Positions 23,581 to 34,935 of a DNA stretch of 64,000 nucleotides are shown here, in pieces. The notes below the pieces were generated by a model that was not told the DNA's origin, searched no databases, and worked only from the letters and a program-made list of their open reading frames with translations. Numbering within the stretch: the first letter of the stretch is position 1; each line of letters opens with the position of its first letter. Origin of the DNA: Liriodendron chinense (taxonomy: Eukaryota; Streptophyta; Magnoliopsida; Magnoliales; Magnoliaceae); assembly GCA_003013855.2 (NCBI GenBank), contig ML058448.1, positions 868,001-932,000 of the forward strand. The letters run 5' to 3'. The position numbers were made by a program, and so were the translations under genes.

Positions 23581-24900
23581 TGTTGTTCGCTATTCTTCGG
23601 CCACACGTGTGGCATGTGTGCGGGCGTGTCAAAACTGAATTTTGCAGCTCGATTCAAACCGAACAACGATGACCCCGAGCTCCAAAAAAGGCAGATATGT
23701 CATGATCGACTGTATATGACCAAAATCTGTAAAGATCGGTCTCCTAATTAGCCACTCGCTCAGTTGTTTAACAATAATGATCAGGCGATGTTTGGAGGGT
23801 GGGGTTCGTCCTCTGAAAATGGGTTGCCTATTTGCATTCAGAACATAAGGACTTTTCATAAAATAAATTTAAAGGAATGGAAAGAAGAACTTATAATCGG
23901 TCACACGAACAATCTTCACTTCTTCTTTATCAATAAAAAATACGATCGTAGAAAGAAAAACTTTACTAATTATAAAGCTCAAACTTACTGCTATGAAATG
24001 TAATCTCAAGAGTTATACTATAGAACATAAACAATGCAATTAGGCTAAGGAAAAAATTTGATTATGCTAAGAAACGTGAATAGCAAGATGAAGAACATGA
24101 TAAGTTTGAAATTGAAGTGTTGATTTGATTTGATTGGTGCTGGACCCCTTACGCTAAGAAACATAAAGTACTTGGAATATGAAAATGGACTGATTACACT
24201 ACGGAATGTAAAAGACTTGGTAAATTGAAAAAATATATTGATTTGGTTGATTGTTGTTTGGTGTTGGGACCCCTTGCAATGCTGAGATCCTCCTTCTTTT
24301 ATAACTTTCTCCTTGAAAGGTGGAATTATCTGGATGCTCCACTTCCTGACGGTTACGGTAACCGTCTCCCACATTGCCTTCTAGAGTCTTCTCTTCTTTT
24401 TACTCATTACACATCTTTGTAACTACCTACTCTTCAGAGACTTCTTTCCTATCTGGACACATGTCTTGTAACCACTTACAAGGCTTCGCTCAACCCTTCG
24501 CTCGAATTGCCACTCACTAAACGCAAAATCGCAATCGACTGCTGTTCAGACCTTAGTCGGCCGCTCCTTGTATTGCCGAACTAGTGCACATGTTATTTCC
24601 TTACTGACGCCCGCTTGCGCTACTTGCAAACCCACATCGGTCGCTAATCCCTAATCAAAATCCATAATCAACCGGTCCTATTGGGTGCTGACATAGTCGG
24701 CCACGGTTCCCTAGCAAAAAAACAACACTCGGCCAATTTCATTGAAGGCAAACTCAAGCTGTCACTCTTCTTTAAACATGTGCCATGGACATGTACCTTA
24801 CTTGTAAACTGCAATCGGCCAACCATTGTTTTCCATATGCAAAATGCAAACGGCCGCTCATATTAAATGTTCCTGACAGGTTATGCCAGAATAGGGTGCA
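23581..24900. mobile_element. Probable solo LTR, 1320 bp
   Basis: The block runs TGTTGTTCGC ... GGGTGCA. TAGATC occurs just outside both ends (23574-23579 and 24902-24907), with one extra base (A) at each boundary. Flanks join into a normal MITE sequence when it is removed. I see no coding domain; the family is unknown. The ends may be off by a base or two. Confidence 0.55.
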
Positions 24901-26807
24901 ATAGATCGAGGTCTCAATTGGACCACATCACATGAACCAGCTGGAAGTGATCTCTTATGGTGGAAAATTCAAGGGGCTCCTGATAGCACAAGAAAAATAA
25001 CCTTTGCAACGATGGAAGGTGATTTCTTACAACGGTATAGGCGGTTGTAACTTGTAACATTTTACAACATGTGATAAACGTTGTAAATGTCCATAATTTA
25101 AAACAGGTTAAGACCCCTTGTAAATGTCAATAGCAGTTGTAGGCCTGTTCAGATGTTTAATTACAACGTCTCAGGACCGTTGTAAATAGTTCTTTATTTT
25201 GCTCCACCTAATTTTTGGGCTCCCGTGTTCATTAGTCACATCAAAATCACCAAAACATTCTTTTAGGGGTATTTTGAACTTTAAGCATGCAATAGTAGCT
25301 GAGTGCTCACCACATTAAGGAAAGTTCAAAAGAAAATCGAAGTCCGACAAAACTAAGATAAGAAGAATTTTGCATCACAAGCATTGATTAAAATGCTAAA
25401 ACACTCCAACAAAATACAAAGAACTACAAAATCAACAGAGGAAAAGGTTGCACTTCTGTGAGAAAGTAAAAAAATACATAAAAAAAGAATAAGTACAACA
25501 ATTTTGCCTTTAAATAAATGTTTGAAGGTAAAATCGACAGTGTTCCAACTTCAGCAAAATCAAATCAATAAGATGTTTGATCAATGCAAATTTGGATCCA
25601 TGCTCCATCCAAAATGTTGCCAAAGATTTTGACGGCCTAGATTGATGTGCCCAAAACTAAGCGCCAGAAAGGCCAAAATGTCGGAGCATTTCATTTCAAT
25701 AGGAAAGCATAATCCACAATGAAACAAAAGTGACAAACTAAGATAGTTATTCCTGAAAAAGGTGCTGAAATTTTCACAATAATCAGAGACCAGATCTAAT
25801 TCAACCGAATTATTGAATTTGGGACCAAATATACTACGTCAGGTTCACTTGATTAATAGAAAAAGCTAGAACTAGGCAAACAACAAAGCCTCACTAGAAA
25901 TGGTAGACCTTTCCACTCCTAGTTCATCAATAGTCCTGCAGAAAGCAAAGCAATGAGAAACATGGATTAGAATAGGACTAGTAGAATTTCAAACTTGCAT
26001 GAAAAAGATCTAAAAGTAACTACTACTCTGTTAGGGATATTAAAGGGCTAGATCTGGACGAAGCAAAATATAGTTTTTGAATGTGGGAGGCAGACAAGCT
26101 TGGCCTGACCAGTTCAAAATGTGAACCTAACCCAACCCCAGGCACAACCCTTTGACAGCCCTAGCAACCATGATCACAAGCAAGCAGTGTACAGAAAGTA
26201 GTACTCATCTTAACGTACAAAATCATAGACTAAAAAAAATTGTGTTTGACTAGCAAAAATTGCTGAAATACCTCTTTGAACTGCATCATGGCAGTTGCAA
26301 ACTGCGAGGTCAGGGTAGACTTAAAGCATTATCATGAAATTATCATGGCATCACCTATTGTAACGTTACTGCAAGGTCAGGGTAAATTTAAAGCAACCAT
26401 ACCAGTCACCAACTAAAGGCTGAAAATTAGCATTATCATGAGCCTCCCCATGGGCAATCTGTCGTACCCGTCACTGCTGCAGGCGAGAGGACAGTAAGAC
26501 CCCAAAAAATGCAAAACAAAAGGTGTTAAAATATAGAAGGACAGTGAGACCTCTATTTCCCTTTGTCAACTCTTCTCTAAGATATCATTGGCATTTTCAG
26601 CTTCATCCTACTCATCCTCATGCAATTCTTCCCTCACAGCCTTCCACTGATAAATAGAAAGTATATTTAAGGCTCTAAGCTCTCAATAAAACAACTACAG
26701 TTGAGAACAACACCTCTGAAACAAGAAGTTATACAAATAAACAAAGTTGTTGAGAACAATCAACCATATAATAAGTCAATACATTTAGGCAATGAGAATC
26801 AGGCTGT

Positions 26808-27206
26808 TCAAAATTTCCTAGCTTTAGCTTGATTCTTAGTACCAGATGTTGTGGCCGCAGCAAGTGTTGATGCAGATGTCGTGGCTGTGGCAACTGTTGA
26901 AGCAGCTATCACAGTTGAGGCAATTGTCAATGCATTGGCCATGGCATTTTCATTGACAACAACAGCTGTTGTAGTTTGGGCTGCAACTGATACAGATGCA
27001 GCATGTACAACTGCCATCTCGATCACACTGTCAAAGGTTGAAAAATCAGACTCAGTCTTCAGACTTGGTAATGGACCATATCCAGGGGCAACACCAATGG
27101 ATTGTGTGTGATCAGAAGCAATGTTATCATGATAGCTGACTACCCCAGACTCACCTTCGGTTAGATTCTTTGACACAATGTCCAATCCACACACACACAC
27201 ACGCAA
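26808..27206 (-). other. Ala/Thr/Val-rich open frame, unidentified
   Basis: A 132-residue minus-strand frame whose C-terminal half is a degenerate Ala-Thr-Val repeat. The opposite strand also translates into an Ala/Val-rich frame because of the underlying GCTGNNACN-like repeat. It may be the end of a decayed gene inside the CACTA-like element; nothing recognisable supports a function. Confidence 0.25.
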
Positions 27207-27384
27207 GTACTTCAGCTAAGATTTAAGAGAAATAATAACATGCAATGGGAAGAAAAAATAAAATAAAAACTTTAAGAATCCAATTTCTACCTAGACAACA
27301 AATGTTGACAAGTGTTCTCTCCATCAGCTTGGAAGAAATTGACAAAAACAAGTTCTCAAACACAGGGCAATCCTCACCAACAGC

Positions 27385-27530
27385 ACAAAGTTCCCTGCAT
27401 TATCAGGCTTTATCTCAAATAGAACTCTTCCAGTAATCCCTGCCAGCTTCACCTCGCCATAATTCTGACAAGCACCCAATAAAGCCCCCCAACTAGCTTG
27501 GAAGAAAAGCCCCATTAAAGCAAGACATGG
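27385..27530 (-). pseudogene. PPR-protein E-domain fragment
   Basis: The minus-strand frame includes SWGALLGACQNYGEVKLAG and then VLFEIKPDNAGNFVLL. This matches the highly conserved C-terminal region of plant PLS-class pentatricopeptide repeat proteins (S-W-G-A-L-L-G-A-C...L-F-E-x-x-P-x-N-A-G-x-Y-V-L-L). PPR proteins of this class act in organellar RNA editing. Only about 50 residues remain; no PPR tract or DYW domain is visible nearby. I read it as a captured or relict fragment. Confidence 0.65.
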
Positions 27531-27884
27531 TGTTTCTGCATAAACATTCAACAGTTTCTGCAATCTGAAGCTTCCCATCAATGACTAAAGCCTACATTAC
27601 ACAAACCAAGAAAAAAAGGCTTAGTAGGAAGAGAAATTGCATGGATTGCTTGGGAGTATTGCCAAAACACTTTTTTTAAACTTTGAAAATGTCCAAAGCC
27701 CACCTGAAATCTCATATGCTAAATAAAACCGACTTTGGTAAAATACTCAAAAAAGCCCACTGAATGTAAAAGAGGGAATCTAAGATTGATGACTAGAAAT
27801 ACCCTTCATTCCCACAAGACTTACTTGCATGGTTAGCACGGAAGTCATGGCACCATTTGGTTCATGAAGTTTTTAAAACAAATG

Positions 27885-28035
27885 ACCAGCCTGTTGCATC
27901 AGCCAGTTTTTGCACTGTAGACAATTCCCACATGTAGACCAGCCCGTTGTACGTGCCAATAATCCCATGACTGGCTGATGCAACTGCAGCAGAAGCCCTG
28001 CATAGCATATAGGAACTTATATAGGTGGATGCATG
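27885..28035 (-). pseudogene. WD-repeat-like fragment
   Basis: The minus-strand frame includes ASASHGIIGTYNGLVYMWEL followed by STVQKLADATGW, which resembles one WD40/beta-propeller blade (G-x-Y-x-G-x-V-Y-x-W-x-L-S-T). The protein of origin cannot be named. It may be a second captured fragment next to the PPR piece. Confidence 0.35.
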
Positions 28036-29033
28036 TTGATGGGAAAAACAACAAAAAAACAATACAAAATAAAATTTTCTACTATGGTTGGATCTAGACA
28101 AAAACATGGCTTGTCCCTACCATCTCAACTTCATGTGTAGTGTGATTGGATCATTGGAACTTTTGATTTGATTGACAACCACATGGATCACTGGGTGGAT
28201 CCTAGCATCCAAACACTGTGATCAAACTTTCTTAGCCATCCAACTACTAGATTGCATTACAGCAAGTGGTGTGGACCTCAATCGGGTGGGATAATAGAGT
28301 AATAGACCATATCACATAAAAGCCTGTTTTGGGAAGAAACTATTCATTTTGCCCAGTTCAGCCAGGCCAAATGTCAAGATCGGGTGTTGAATCATGCAAG
28401 TCAACTGGTCAACTTCTTTCTTATCAAAATTTAGATATAAAAACCAATGACCTATAGGAAACCATGACCTCGGTGAGGAACCGAATTTGGTAAAACAACA
28501 TTGACTTGGGTATGACTTTTCCATAGAAAAGAAGAGCTCTTACTACATTATGGCGAGGCAATTGAAGAACGTTTCCCAACCAAACAAATAAGTCCTAGTG
28601 CTAGTTTGAAGCTCATGGAGCATATCAAAGGACACCAAAGAAAACCCCACAATCCAAGTTTCTTCACAGCCTGTGAAGATGAATGAAAACCCCATACTCA
28701 GTGGCAGAGCCACACACAGTAATTGAAAAAAGGATAGGATAACCAACCTAAAGTGCACGTTTGCATTAAAGGTATCCAAATACAAAAGAAAAAGATGACT
28801 CACCTCAACTACAGTTGGAGTGCAAGTAGAGGGAATATGGCTAGACGAAGATTTTCTTGTCCACCCAAATGCCATTGGCTCATTGAAGAACAACCTGATG
28901 AAGAACAAGCTAAGGTTAGGATAGGTAACCATAATTCCTTAAACAGCATGGCATTGTAGTCCTCTTAAACTGAAATAGGATATTTGTGATGAAAGAATTA
29001 CTTAAGTTCTGTTTAACTATACCTTTAAAAAGA

Positions 29034-29056
29034 AAAAAAAAAAAAAAAAAAAAAAA
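29034..29056. repeat. Poly-A tract
   Basis: A run of about 23 A preceded by AAAAGAAAA. It is not clearly attached to a retroposon. Confidence 0.7.
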
Positions 29057-30124
29057 GAAGGAACTTTTGTTTAACTATACTTGCTCCAAATTTCATTCTA
29101 GATCTTGCCCCTTGAGAGGTTGGAAACTACTACTGAAAGATCTGAGGGAGCCATGAGGCTATTTCCCTTCTGGTGTAACCTGGCACCGTCATTTGTGAAC
29201 TGTGTATTGTTAGAGTAAGTGGACTCTCATTAGTCGAATTAATTCACATGCTGGGCTATTTTTTCTTAGTTTCAGGAATCTTAATGAACCGTAAATTGTT
29301 TAGGTCAAGTTGCTTGTGAACATGGTAACATTGAGAGTTCCAATAAATTGTTTTGAAAGTTATTTAAAAAAAAAAAACATTTGGAGACAGAATAAATAGA
29401 TAAGCAAAAATTAGTTAACTATACCTACTAAATACACACAATCAATCAATCAAATGCATCATATGCAGAATTACTTCCTTGTCCTGGCGTCCCAATAGTT
29501 GTCCTTAATTGCATAAACATAAAAAATAAAATAAAATAAATAAATAAAACTAATTACCCTGGAGTTTACAAACTCATCCAAACAGAAAACAAAAGATGCC
29601 GGGCTAATTAAATGGTATCTACTCTATTTATTATGACAAGCCAGCAAGTAAAACAAGAAACAAAATAAGTACTTCTTCAGGGTATCATTGACAGATGAAT
29701 AGAAAGATTCCTCATAATCAAAACATATTTGTGCTTAATAACATATCAAAAAATATAAAGTAACAGGAATGCATGACTAACCTTCGGAAAAAAATAAAAG
29801 TTAAATCATCTCTGCACAGATGCGCCTGCACAAAAGATGAAATAATGACAATCGGTCATCTATTCTCCAAAAACTGATTGAAGGTTTGAGATTGACCACG
29901 TGGTGAGATTTATGCACCAACAGCACAGCCACCAGATCAATGGTCTGGAATACTGAACATTAGATCAAGGTTCCACATTAGATTTGGGTAGTAGAAAAAT
30001 CATGAATCCCCAAATTCCTCAAATTCCAAATGTCCCCAATTCCCCAAATTCATAAAATCCCCAACTCCCCAATTCCTAAGATCCACAAACCCCCAAATCC
30101 TCCACGGGTGAATGAGAAATGAAT

Positions 30125-30128
<4 letters not shown>

Positions 30129-30196
<68 letters not shown>
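30129..30196. repeat. (AG)n microsatellite, 68 bp
   Basis: Uninterrupted AG dinucleotides, about 34 units, within the CACTA-like region. A second (GA)n tract of about 34 bp is at 30323-30356. Frames through it give poly Ser-Leu and are spurious. Confidence 0.95.
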
Positions 30197-30199
<3 letters not shown>

Positions 30200-30319
30200 C
30201 AAAGTACGAAGGAGAGGGACTGGAGTTGCTGGTAGAGCTTTTGCAAACTGCTGTTAGCATGAGATTGTTTCTCCACCACATGGAGAGACCATCTCCTTCT
30301 CTTCAGATTGGTGTTAGCA

Positions 30320-30322
<3 letters not shown>

Positions 30323-30356
<34 letters not shown>
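30323..30356. repeat. (GA)n microsatellite
   Basis: About 17 GA units in a context (GTTAGCATG before it) that also occurs at 30255-30264, next to the first tract. Confidence 0.9.
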
Positions 30357-30360
<4 letters not shown>

Positions 30361-30411
30361 AGAGAAAATGAAGAGACCGGGAGAATGAAAAAAAAACTCG
30401 CGAGCTCTTTT

Positions 30412-31060
30412 TGGGCGAGGATTGGGTACTAACCCCCACCAGGACGGAGCTATAGATGGACGATACTGTCAGGGGCTCCGTGGGGCCCACTGTGATGTAT
30501 CTAGTTTATCCACACCATCCATTAATTTTTACAGCTAGTTTTAGGGCATGACCCTCAAAAGGAGGCAGATCGAAAGCCAAAGTGGACCACCACTCCCAAA
30601 AAATGTTTAACGGTAGGCACAATCTCCACTGTTTCATATGGATATAGAGACAGACGGTCCTCTAATGGGCTCTATGAGGCCACCGTGATGTACGGGGTTT
30701 ATCACCTCCCTCCGGTTCACTTTTGACGTTTAGTTTCAGGGCACATTGAAGGCCCATATGGACTGCACCAAAAGGAAAATATTCTCCACAGTCTGTAGCC
30801 TTTACATCACCATGGCTTATTGTGATTCGCCGCCAGTAAATGTTAGCTGCCGGCAATGCCACACTTTTTTATAGTGTTGATCGAAAACTTTTGTGGCCAA
30901 GTTTTCGTCAATAAAAGTTTAATTTCCACTGGTTCCTTTACTATGATCTACTTTGTCTTTGGATATGATTAAACTTTTGGTTCATTCCATAAAATACGCT
31001 ACAAAAATAGATGAACAGTGTCATTAGACATATACATCAAGTGTAGACTTGACAGAGTTT
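30412..31060. repeat. MITE copy, Mutator-like group
   Basis: Begins GGGCGAGGATTGGGTACTAA with CACCAGGACGGAGCTATAG, closely like the left terminus at 10527, followed by the GTGGGGCCCACTGTGATGTA core at 30480. A second half-unit starts near 30650. The right end (near 31000-31060, ATAGATGAACAGTGT...ACATATACATC) is degraded. Confidence 0.6.
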
Positions 31061-31999
31061 ATTTAGTAAGCTTAGCTTAGTTGGTATTTATCCATTTTTT
31101 GTAAAAATACAATATTTACAACCAGTTGGAACCATTGTGGTAGTAATTCATTGTTAAAAAAAAGAGAATATTTTACAACATATGAAGCCCGTTGTAAAAC
31201 TTTATCTTTGCAAGCAGAAACTGTTGTAAATAGTACAATCACAACGGTTCGTAAATCCCGTTGTAAAAAATAACCATTTTTATAACAGGCCGGTACGCGA
31301 GCGGTGTAAAATGAATCTATTTACAACGGGCATAATTTACCTGTTGTAAAAAGTTCAATTTCACAACAGTTGTGGCTAGCCCGTTGTAAAAAGGCTGTCG
31401 TAAAAAGCCAATTTTCTTATAGTAAGGTACACGGGTGACACCTACTCCGCTCCCTGTTTAAGGGTGGGTATTGGTCCACCTGTTCTCGTCCTGCCAGTTT
31501 TACAAATTTATGAGTAGCTATCGTATCGCGATCCAAACCGTCCATTTTATCAGTGCGTAAGATAACTGGGTCATAGAGCAAATTTTACAGTGATCGCACA
31601 ATCGGAACCATTTGAAAGATTGGCGTACAAACCAATAAAATCTTGCAGGTGTTTTTAGTACAGTTTTTAGATGATTTAGATTGTGAGACGACTGCACTTT
31701 ACTGATTTTTGCCAATGACCCCATATATGCATATATAATAACAAAAATCATGTAGGGTAGCAATGCCAAACTAAATATGACCAATAGTGGGGTCCAGCAC
31801 GCACCACGCTACATCACACCGCACCACATCCACGGCCCGGCGTGCGCATTTAGTTCATGACATAGAACAGGGACAACAAGCGTATCTGACCAGCCTATAA
31901 TCACCACAGCAAATTGCTGAGCTATGACGCTGATGGATTTGCACTTTGCCAAATGAAAATTACAAACTGTAGCACAATCACAACATAAGTTCTGCTCAC

Positions 32000-32002
<3 letters not shown>

Positions 32003-32038
<36 letters not shown>
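32003..32038. repeat. Poly-T tract, ~36 bp
   Basis: An uninterrupted T run. Length is likely unstable in sequencing. Frames across it are spurious. Confidence 0.9.
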
Positions 32039-32865
32039 TTTTCTTTTTAAGGCCTGCTCACTTGAACGACAACTTCCCATTAGAACAGCTGTAGAAGCCA
32101 TTGGAACCACCAGACCTAGAAGATGAAACTATATAGACAGCAGCTAAAGAAGTCACCACCAATCATTAAAGGCATTATTGAGCTTTGTAGATTCTTTAAA
32201 AAGGGGAGCCAACATCCAGCATCCCAGGCTGCTTGAGAACGATGGCTTGTACCTAGTTTGTTAAACTCATTTTTGAAAAAAAAATTTAAAAAAATGAGGA
32301 CAGCATGTCCTCAAAATTTGACTATTGACTAGAAATATAAAGGTGAGTACAAGTTATCTTAGCTTCATGCATGTAGTAGTACAATGTTCGGTGCACACTC
32401 ATCAGATTTGCCAAATGCTCAACATGTGCGATTAGTCAAATTGAAACAGCCTTCACATGCTGTGTTATTTGAGGTTTTTGTCGGATAGCATAGGCCTCAA
32501 CAATATTGACACGACAACAATTGGATAGATAGATGCAACCTCTGTGTATAGTCGGTTTCCAAAGGTCCAGTCTCTGAGCATAGTTTATTTATTTATTCGT
32601 TCTTAATGGTTGAGCCCCAATCTACATTGCTTCTAAACCAAAAAGTACTCCAATTTGCATTTATGATCTGTTGGGACGAAGAATATCCAACGGTCAATAT
32701 TAAGTAAACAATTTCCCATGAGTCACATGTCACGTACGTTCATTCCATAGCCTCATACCTTGGGATTGTTCCACCAACATAAGTTTGATGCATGGCTACA
32801 TAAACTGGCCCAAATTTTGGCGTTTTTATTTGAGGAAATGCACACCGTGCATGACTCCTGAATGC

Positions 32866-33450
32866 TAGGGCTGTCAATGGAGCGGGTCAGATCCGAGATC
32901 CGATTCGCTCCGAATCCGTTTAATACGGATTTGGATCTTAAAATAGGTCCGATTAGTTAAATGGACTGGATATAGATCTTAAAATAGGTCCAATTACTTA
33001 AATGGACCGGATATGGATTCACAGGAACATATCCGAGTTTGATCCGAATCCGATTAAGATCCGACTTATTGTCAACTTAGTGTATATGTTATATTCATGC
33101 TGACCATCCGTTTTACAAATTATTTTAGGCCATGTCAACCATACGATAGTAAATAGTGGGATTTGCATCATTTTTCTACTAAATTAAATGTATTATATTA
33201 TATATTTTATATCATATATTTTTTTTAAATTTGTAATGGGGTGGATTCGGACCTATATCTGACCCGAATTCAATGGTTATATGGATTTTGGATCGAAAAT
33301 GGATCTAACAATTTATAAATGGATCGGATATGGATATCACATTTTGGATCCGAGTCGGATCCGAATCCGATCCGAATCCATCTACAGATATACGGACTTG
33401 GATCCGGATCCAACTGGATCCGATCCAGATCCGACCCATTGAGAGCCCTA
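32866..33450. mobile_element. hAT MITE, 585 bp
   Basis: Terminal inverted repeats TAGGGCTGTCAATGG (32866-32880) and CCATTGAGAGCCCTA (33436-33450), 14 of 15 matching, with a perfect 8-bp target duplication CTGAATGC at 32858-32865 and 33451-33458. The 8-bp duplication and TAGGG termini are diagnostic of hAT. The interior is made of GGATCCGAATCCGA-like direct and inverted repeats and codes for nothing recognisable. Confidence 0.93.
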
Positions 33451-33617
33451 CTGAATGCTTGCACATCAACCATAACACTCTTACGGAGCACGAAAATCAC
33501 ATAAAGAAAATGAACAACCAATAGTGGTAGGTAGATGACATTAACATGGCACGCATACAACTACCTACCTAAAATAAATATTACCGGCCCTCTGGCTTGG
33601 TTGGGTTCTTTGCCCAC

Positions 33618-34085
33618 GAAATCGGATTGCGTACTGAGTTACTCAGTACGCTTTTATCAGTAACCTCTGTTGAGCCCACGGTGAATGTATGTGGTTTATC
33701 CACGCCATCCATCCGTTTTTGCATCTCATTTTAGGGGTTGAGCCCAAAAATGAAGAATATCCAAAGCTCAAGTGGGATATACCACAGGGAACAATGGAAA
33801 TAATGATATCCACTGTTGAAACCTTCTAAGTCCCACAGCGATGTTTATTTGTCATCCAATATGTTCATAAGATCACGCAGATATGGAGGAAGGGAAGCAC
33901 AAATATCAGCTTGATCCGAAACTTTAATGACCCCCAAGAATTTTTCAACAGCAGAGGTTCAATTCACACGATTTTCTGTGGTGTGGTCCACTTGAGCTTT
34001 AGAGATGCTTCAATTTCGGGCTAAGCCCTAAAATTATCTGGTAAAATGGTTGTACAGAGTGGATAATACATCGCAATCCGCTTCC
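33618..34085. mobile_element. Foldback MITE, Mutator-like, 468 bp
   Basis: Ends GAAATCGGATTGCG (33618) and CGCAATCCGCTTCC (34072-34085) are inverted. The flanks TTTGCCCAC (33609-33617) and TTTGTCCAT (34086-34094) form a 9-bp target duplication with two mismatches. The uninterrupted spacer copy at about 10187-10200 (TTTGTCCAC) represents the empty site. Confidence 0.85.
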
Positions 34086-34162
34086 TTTGTCCATGGCTCC
34101 CTCCATCTCGGTTGTACTTTGGTTATCTCAATATTAGTAAAATCGAGGTAGTAAGGTCCCAA

Positions 34163-34565
34163 CGGAGGAATGCTCACCTGCGCACTAGTTCTCATGAGAA
34201 CTCGTGAGCACTTTTTGAGAACTCATCATCGGTGATGTGAGCCCAAAATTTGAACCGTCACGTGATTCAATGCCCCAAAAATCCCCTAGGGCATAACTTT
34301 CAACCTGATCCAAAACTCTGGTAGGCTCCAGCAGAGAGAGAGAGAGAGAGAGAGAGAGTGAGAGGCAAATTAATGGAGGAAATTGATTCCTTTTTCAATG
34401 GCCCACCAAAGTTTTGGATCAGGGTAAAAATTGGGCCCTAGAGTTTTTTGGGGTACTGCATCACGTGGGTAGTTCAGGTTTTGGGCTCACATCATAGGTG
34501 ATGAGTTTTCAAAAAGTACTGACGAGTTCTTAGTTAGAATTGTGCCGAGGTGAGTACACACCCAC
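34163..34565. mobile_element. Foldback MITE with GGAATGCTCAC ends
   Basis: The left arm GGAATGCTCACCTGCGCAC then CTCATGAGAACTCGTGAGCA is mirrored near 34500-34562 (GTACTGACGAGTTCTTAGTT... GAGGTGAGTAC). The inner arms CCAAAACTCTGGTAGGC and GCCCACCAAAGTTTTGG flank a (GA)n tract at 34332-34358. A related copy is at 57846-58122. Confidence 0.65.
34332..34358. repeat. (AG)n microsatellite
   Basis: About 13 AG units at the centre of the foldback MITE, i.e. in its loop. Confidence 0.9.
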
Positions 34566-34589
34566 TAAGACGTGAGTGTGTGCATCAAC

Positions 34590-34900
34590 AGCATAATTTG
34601 ACCGGTTGACTTCGATTGGCCAAACCAGATCAAACACTAGTTGAAATTAGCCGAAATTCAACCCAAACTCTCTAGATAACTTTTGGCATTTTCGACCGGT
34701 CGATGGTCTTGGTCGACCGACTGAAAATGCCCTAAAATTACACAGAGAGTTGGGTGAACTCTTTGGACAGCTTTGGCCATTTTCGACCTACTAACCGATT
34801 AGGGTCGATCGGTTGACTCTCAAATTCAACTGGCCGACCGATCAAGTCGATAGGTCGATTTGTGTGGGAGATTTTAGAAGAGTGCAATAAACATCTCCTT
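34590..34900. repeat. LTR-like fragment rich in CGACCGGTCG palindromes
   Basis: Repeats of TTTTCGACCGGTCGATGG, GACCGACTGAAAATGCCC and related inverted pieces resemble the U3 parts of the solo LTRs at 36285 and 44887, which also hold GGTCGGCCGACCGGCC-like sequence. Ends not found. Confidence 0.35.
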
Positions 34901-34935
34901 AAAGGGCAATATAGCTCAGCGTAATCGTTCATAGC

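Larger units (their letters stand above)
24987..31424. mobile_element. Probable decayed CACTA-like element with captured gene pieces
   Basis: The left end CACAAGAAAAATAACC (24987) and right end CCAATTTTCTTATAGTA (31408-31424) resemble inverted CACTA-family termini. Both subterminal zones (25027-25190 and 31105-31395) are dense with short inverted motifs TTACAACGG / CCGTTGTAAA, at least eight per side, typical of CACTA subterminal repeats. Between them lie gene-like fragments (27324-28107), microsatellites and an inserted MITE (30412 on). No transposase domain was recognised. The first bases of both termini are degraded and no 3-bp target duplication was confirmed. Confidence 0.5.
32590..34160. 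repeat. Third copy of the spacer repeat, twice interrupted
   Basis: Sequence at 32590-32865, 33451-33617 and 34086-34160 matches, piece by piece, the spacers at 9750-10260 and 11380-11600 (AAACTGGCCCAAATTTTGGCG..., TAGGTAGATGACAT, CTACCTACCTAAAATAAATATTA, then GTCCATGGCTCCCTCCATCTCGG). The hAT MITE at 32866 and the Mutator-like MITE at 33618 were inserted into it. Confidence 0.65.

Noticed and set aside
28543..28932. 129-aa hydrophobic minus-strand frame
   Set aside because: No family motif; hydrophobicity comes from AT-rich composition. It could be remnant of a captured gene but nothing supports that.
30000..30281. Ser-Leu-rich open frames
   Set aside because: Produced by the (AG)n microsatellite.
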